The position numbers and the translations under genes were made by a program. The notes beneath the pieces are model-generated. The model searched no databases and was not told the origin of the DNA. It saw only the letters and a list, made by a program, of their open reading frames with translations. From positions 1 to 7,849 of the forward strand of contig CADCUU010000068.1 in NCBI GenBank assembly GCA_902805995.1: a DNA stretch of 7,849 nucleotides. Direction: 5' to 3'. Every line of letters begins with the position of its first letter. The stretch's first letter is position 1. This DNA is from an uncultured Rubellimicrobium sp. GTDB taxonomy: Bacteria; Pseudomonadota; Alphaproteobacteria; Rhodobacterales; Rhodobacteraceae. Shown here one piece after another: positions 6,803 to 7,849 of the stretch.

Positions 6803-7543
6803 ATGCTGATTTCCGTCGTCACCGCCGTCTACAACCGGGCCGACACTGTGGGGGAGGCCGTCGAAAGCCTGCGTTCGCAGACCTGGACCGACTACGAGCA
6901 TGTCATCCAGGACGGCGGTTCCACCGACGGCACTCTCGACGTGCTGGGCCGCTTGGCGGATGAAAGGACGCGGCTCGTCTCGGGGCGCGACTCCGGCATC
7001 TACGACGCTTTGAACCGGGGTCTCGCGCGCACCACGGGCGAGGTGGTGGGCCTGCTGCATTCCGATGATCTGTATGCCGCCCCCGACATCCTGGCCCGCG
7101 TGGCCGCGGCCTTTGCGGACCCAGCCGTGGACGCCGTCTATGGCGACCTCGTTTACGTCGCGCGCAACGATCCCTCGCGCGTGATCCGGACCTGGCGCTC
7201 GCGTCCCTTCACGCCCGCGCTCCTGCGGCGCGGCTGGATGCCGCCGCATCCGACGCTGTTCCTGCGCCGCCGTGTGCTCGACCGGCATGGCGTCTTCGAC
7301 ACGAGCTTCCGTATCGCGGCCGACTTCGACGCGGTGCTGCGCTACTTCGGCCAGCCCGGCTTCCGCGCCGTCCACATCCCCGAGATCTTCGTCAGGATGC
7401 GCCTCGGCGGCGAAAGCAACCGCTCGCTGGAGCGCATCCTCCGCAAGAGCCGCGAGGATTATCGCGCGCTCCGCACCAACAGGGCAGGAGGCCTCGGCGC
7501 GCTGTTCGCCAAGAACGCGAGCAAGGTCGGCCAGTTCTTCTGA
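6803..7543 (+). CDS. Family 2 glycosyltransferase (GT-A fold, WcaE/WcaA-like)
   Basis: Predicted 246-residue cytosolic protein with no signal peptide or membrane segment. AAGGA at 6792-6796, 6 nt before the ATG, supports the start. The N-terminal GT-A fold is clear: ISVVTAVYN (3-11) for the nucleotide-binding strand, QDGGSTDGT (36-44), a DSGIYDALNRGL segment (63-74), HSDD (86-89) as the DxD-like metal and sugar-nucleotide site, YGD (113-115), PPHPTLF (147-153), and AADFD (172-176) with the likely catalytic acidic residue. The DxGIYDAxNxG pattern is typical of small GT2 enzymes that add one sugar to a lipid-linked or capsule repeat unit. Donor and acceptor cannot be predicted. The gene stands alone, divergent from the lyase gene and convergent with the phosphoesterase. 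Alginate-type assembly needs only its own synthase, so a link to the upstream operon is not implied. Confidence 0.85.
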   Translation: MLISVVTAVYNRADTVGEAVESLRSQTWTDYEHVIQDGGSTDGTLDVLGRLADERTRLVSGRDSGIYDALNRGLARTTGEVVGLLHSDDLYAAPDILARVAAAFADPAVDAVYGDLVYVARNDPSRVIRTWRSRPFTPALLRRGWMPPHPTLFLRRRVLDRHGVFDTSFRIAADFDAVLRYFGQPGFRAVHIPEIFVRMRLGGESNRSLERILRKSREDYRALRTNRAGGLGALFAKNASKVGQFF

Positions 7544-7544
7544 C

Positions 7545-7554
7545 GGCCCGGGCC
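7545..7554. repeat. Palindrome between convergent stop codons
   Basis: GGCCCGGGCC is a perfect 10-bp palindrome in the 12-nt gap between the GT2 stop (7541-7543) and the phosphoesterase stop (7556-7558). CTGA and TCAG on its flanks extend the symmetry, with one mismatched pair, so the two stop codons are themselves mirror images. It could form only a short hairpin and has no T-run, so a terminator role is weak. Confidence 0.25.
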
Positions 7555-7555
7555 T

Positions 7556-7849
7556 TCAGGTGGACAGGAAGTGCAGCGTCCCCGGTGCGATCAGAGCCGC
7601 CGTGAGCCGCCCCGTCGCATAGGCGCCCGTGTCCACCGCGATCCGCCCGCCCTCCGACCGGGGCTCGGGCGAGATCCGGTGTCCGTGAGCGACCCAGAGC
7701 CCGTCCGCCCGCGGCACCTTCCCAAAGGCGGCATGCCCCCACAGGAGACTTCTCGCGTCCTGCTCCGCGATCGGGCGGGTGGGGTCGGCCCCCGCATGGG
7801 TGACGACGACGTTCCCGCTTTGCCAGACGAGCGGCCGCGCACGGATCCA
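7556..7849 (-). CDS. Metallophosphoesterase, C-terminal part (5' end outside the window)
   Basis: The frame runs open from the right edge to a TGA at 7556-7558, giving 97 C-terminal residues. Such proteins are calcineurin-like, metal-dependent phosphatases of the PPP/ApaH type, often annotated as serine/threonine phosphatases. Seen: NVVVTHAGADP (residues 13-23 of the visible part) with the late metal-binding His, LLWGHAAFG, then LWVAHGHRI (51-59) carrying the GH metal ligand, and GGRIAVDTGAYATGRLTA (67-84), the characteristic C-terminal strand pair. The early motifs (GDxHG, GDxxDRG, GNHE) would be beyond the window. It ends 12 nt from the convergent glycosyltransferase gene. The substrate is unknown and no functional link to the polysaccharide genes is evident. 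Confidence 0.8.
   Translation of the reverse strand, partial: WIRARPLVWQSGNVVVTHAGADPTRPIAEQDARSLLWGHAAFGKVPRADGLWVAHGHRISPEPRSEGGRIAVDTGAYATGRLTAALIAPGTLHFLST

Noticed and set aside
1..7849. Mobile elements, CRISPR arrays, tRNA or rRNA genes
   Set aside because: No transposase or integrase motifs, spaced direct repeats, tRNA cloverleaf or rRNA-like sequence was seen on either strand.

Overview
The window is very GC-rich with strongly GC-biased third codon positions and short intergenic gaps. The protein sequences look most like those of a marine alphaproteobacterium, probably of the Rhodobacteraceae/Roseobacter type. This taxonomic guess is inference from composition and style, not from a marker gene.

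Positions 1-5531 (+ strand) are the end of a tightly packed operon for making, modifying and exporting an alginate-type exopolysaccharide. In order it holds an AlgX-like O-acetyltransferase (5' end outside the window), an AlgF-like acetylation adaptor, a very long AlgK-like TPR/Sel1 periplasmic scaffold, and an AlgL-like (PL5) alginate lyase homologue. Spacing suggests translational coupling: a TTGA overlap between the first two genes, a 17-nt gap (or an ATGA overlap) before the third, and an ATGA overlap before the fourth. The last three carry visible signal peptides, and the AlgX-like protein is expected to be periplasmic too. The polymerase (alg8/alg44), epimerase (algG), porin (algE) and acyl-donor protein (algI), if present, would lie upstream.

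Positions 5532-5676 are an intergenic stretch between convergent genes. It contains several strong inverted repeats, including a perfect 12-bp hairpin that probably ends transcription from both sides.

Positions 5677-6543 (- strand) encode a secreted protein resembling the heparin-lyase-I-like polysaccharide lyases. It faces the alginate-type operon. Positions 6544-6802 are a divergent non-coding region. Positions 6803-7543 (+) encode a family 2 glycosyltransferase, and 7556-7849 (-) encode the C-terminal part of a metallophosphoesterase.

The most interesting point is the AlgL homologue. It keeps the PL5 framework, but the residues aligned with the catalytic His and Tyr are Leu and His, and a conserved Lys appears to be Arg. 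It may be a pseudo-lyase or have changed chemistry, while an unrelated secreted lyase-like protein is encoded next door. The AlgK homologue is about twice the Pseudomonas length and has no lipobox. Together these suggest a divergent, alphaproteobacterial version of the alginate periplasmic complex, possibly acting on a polymer that is not classical alginate.
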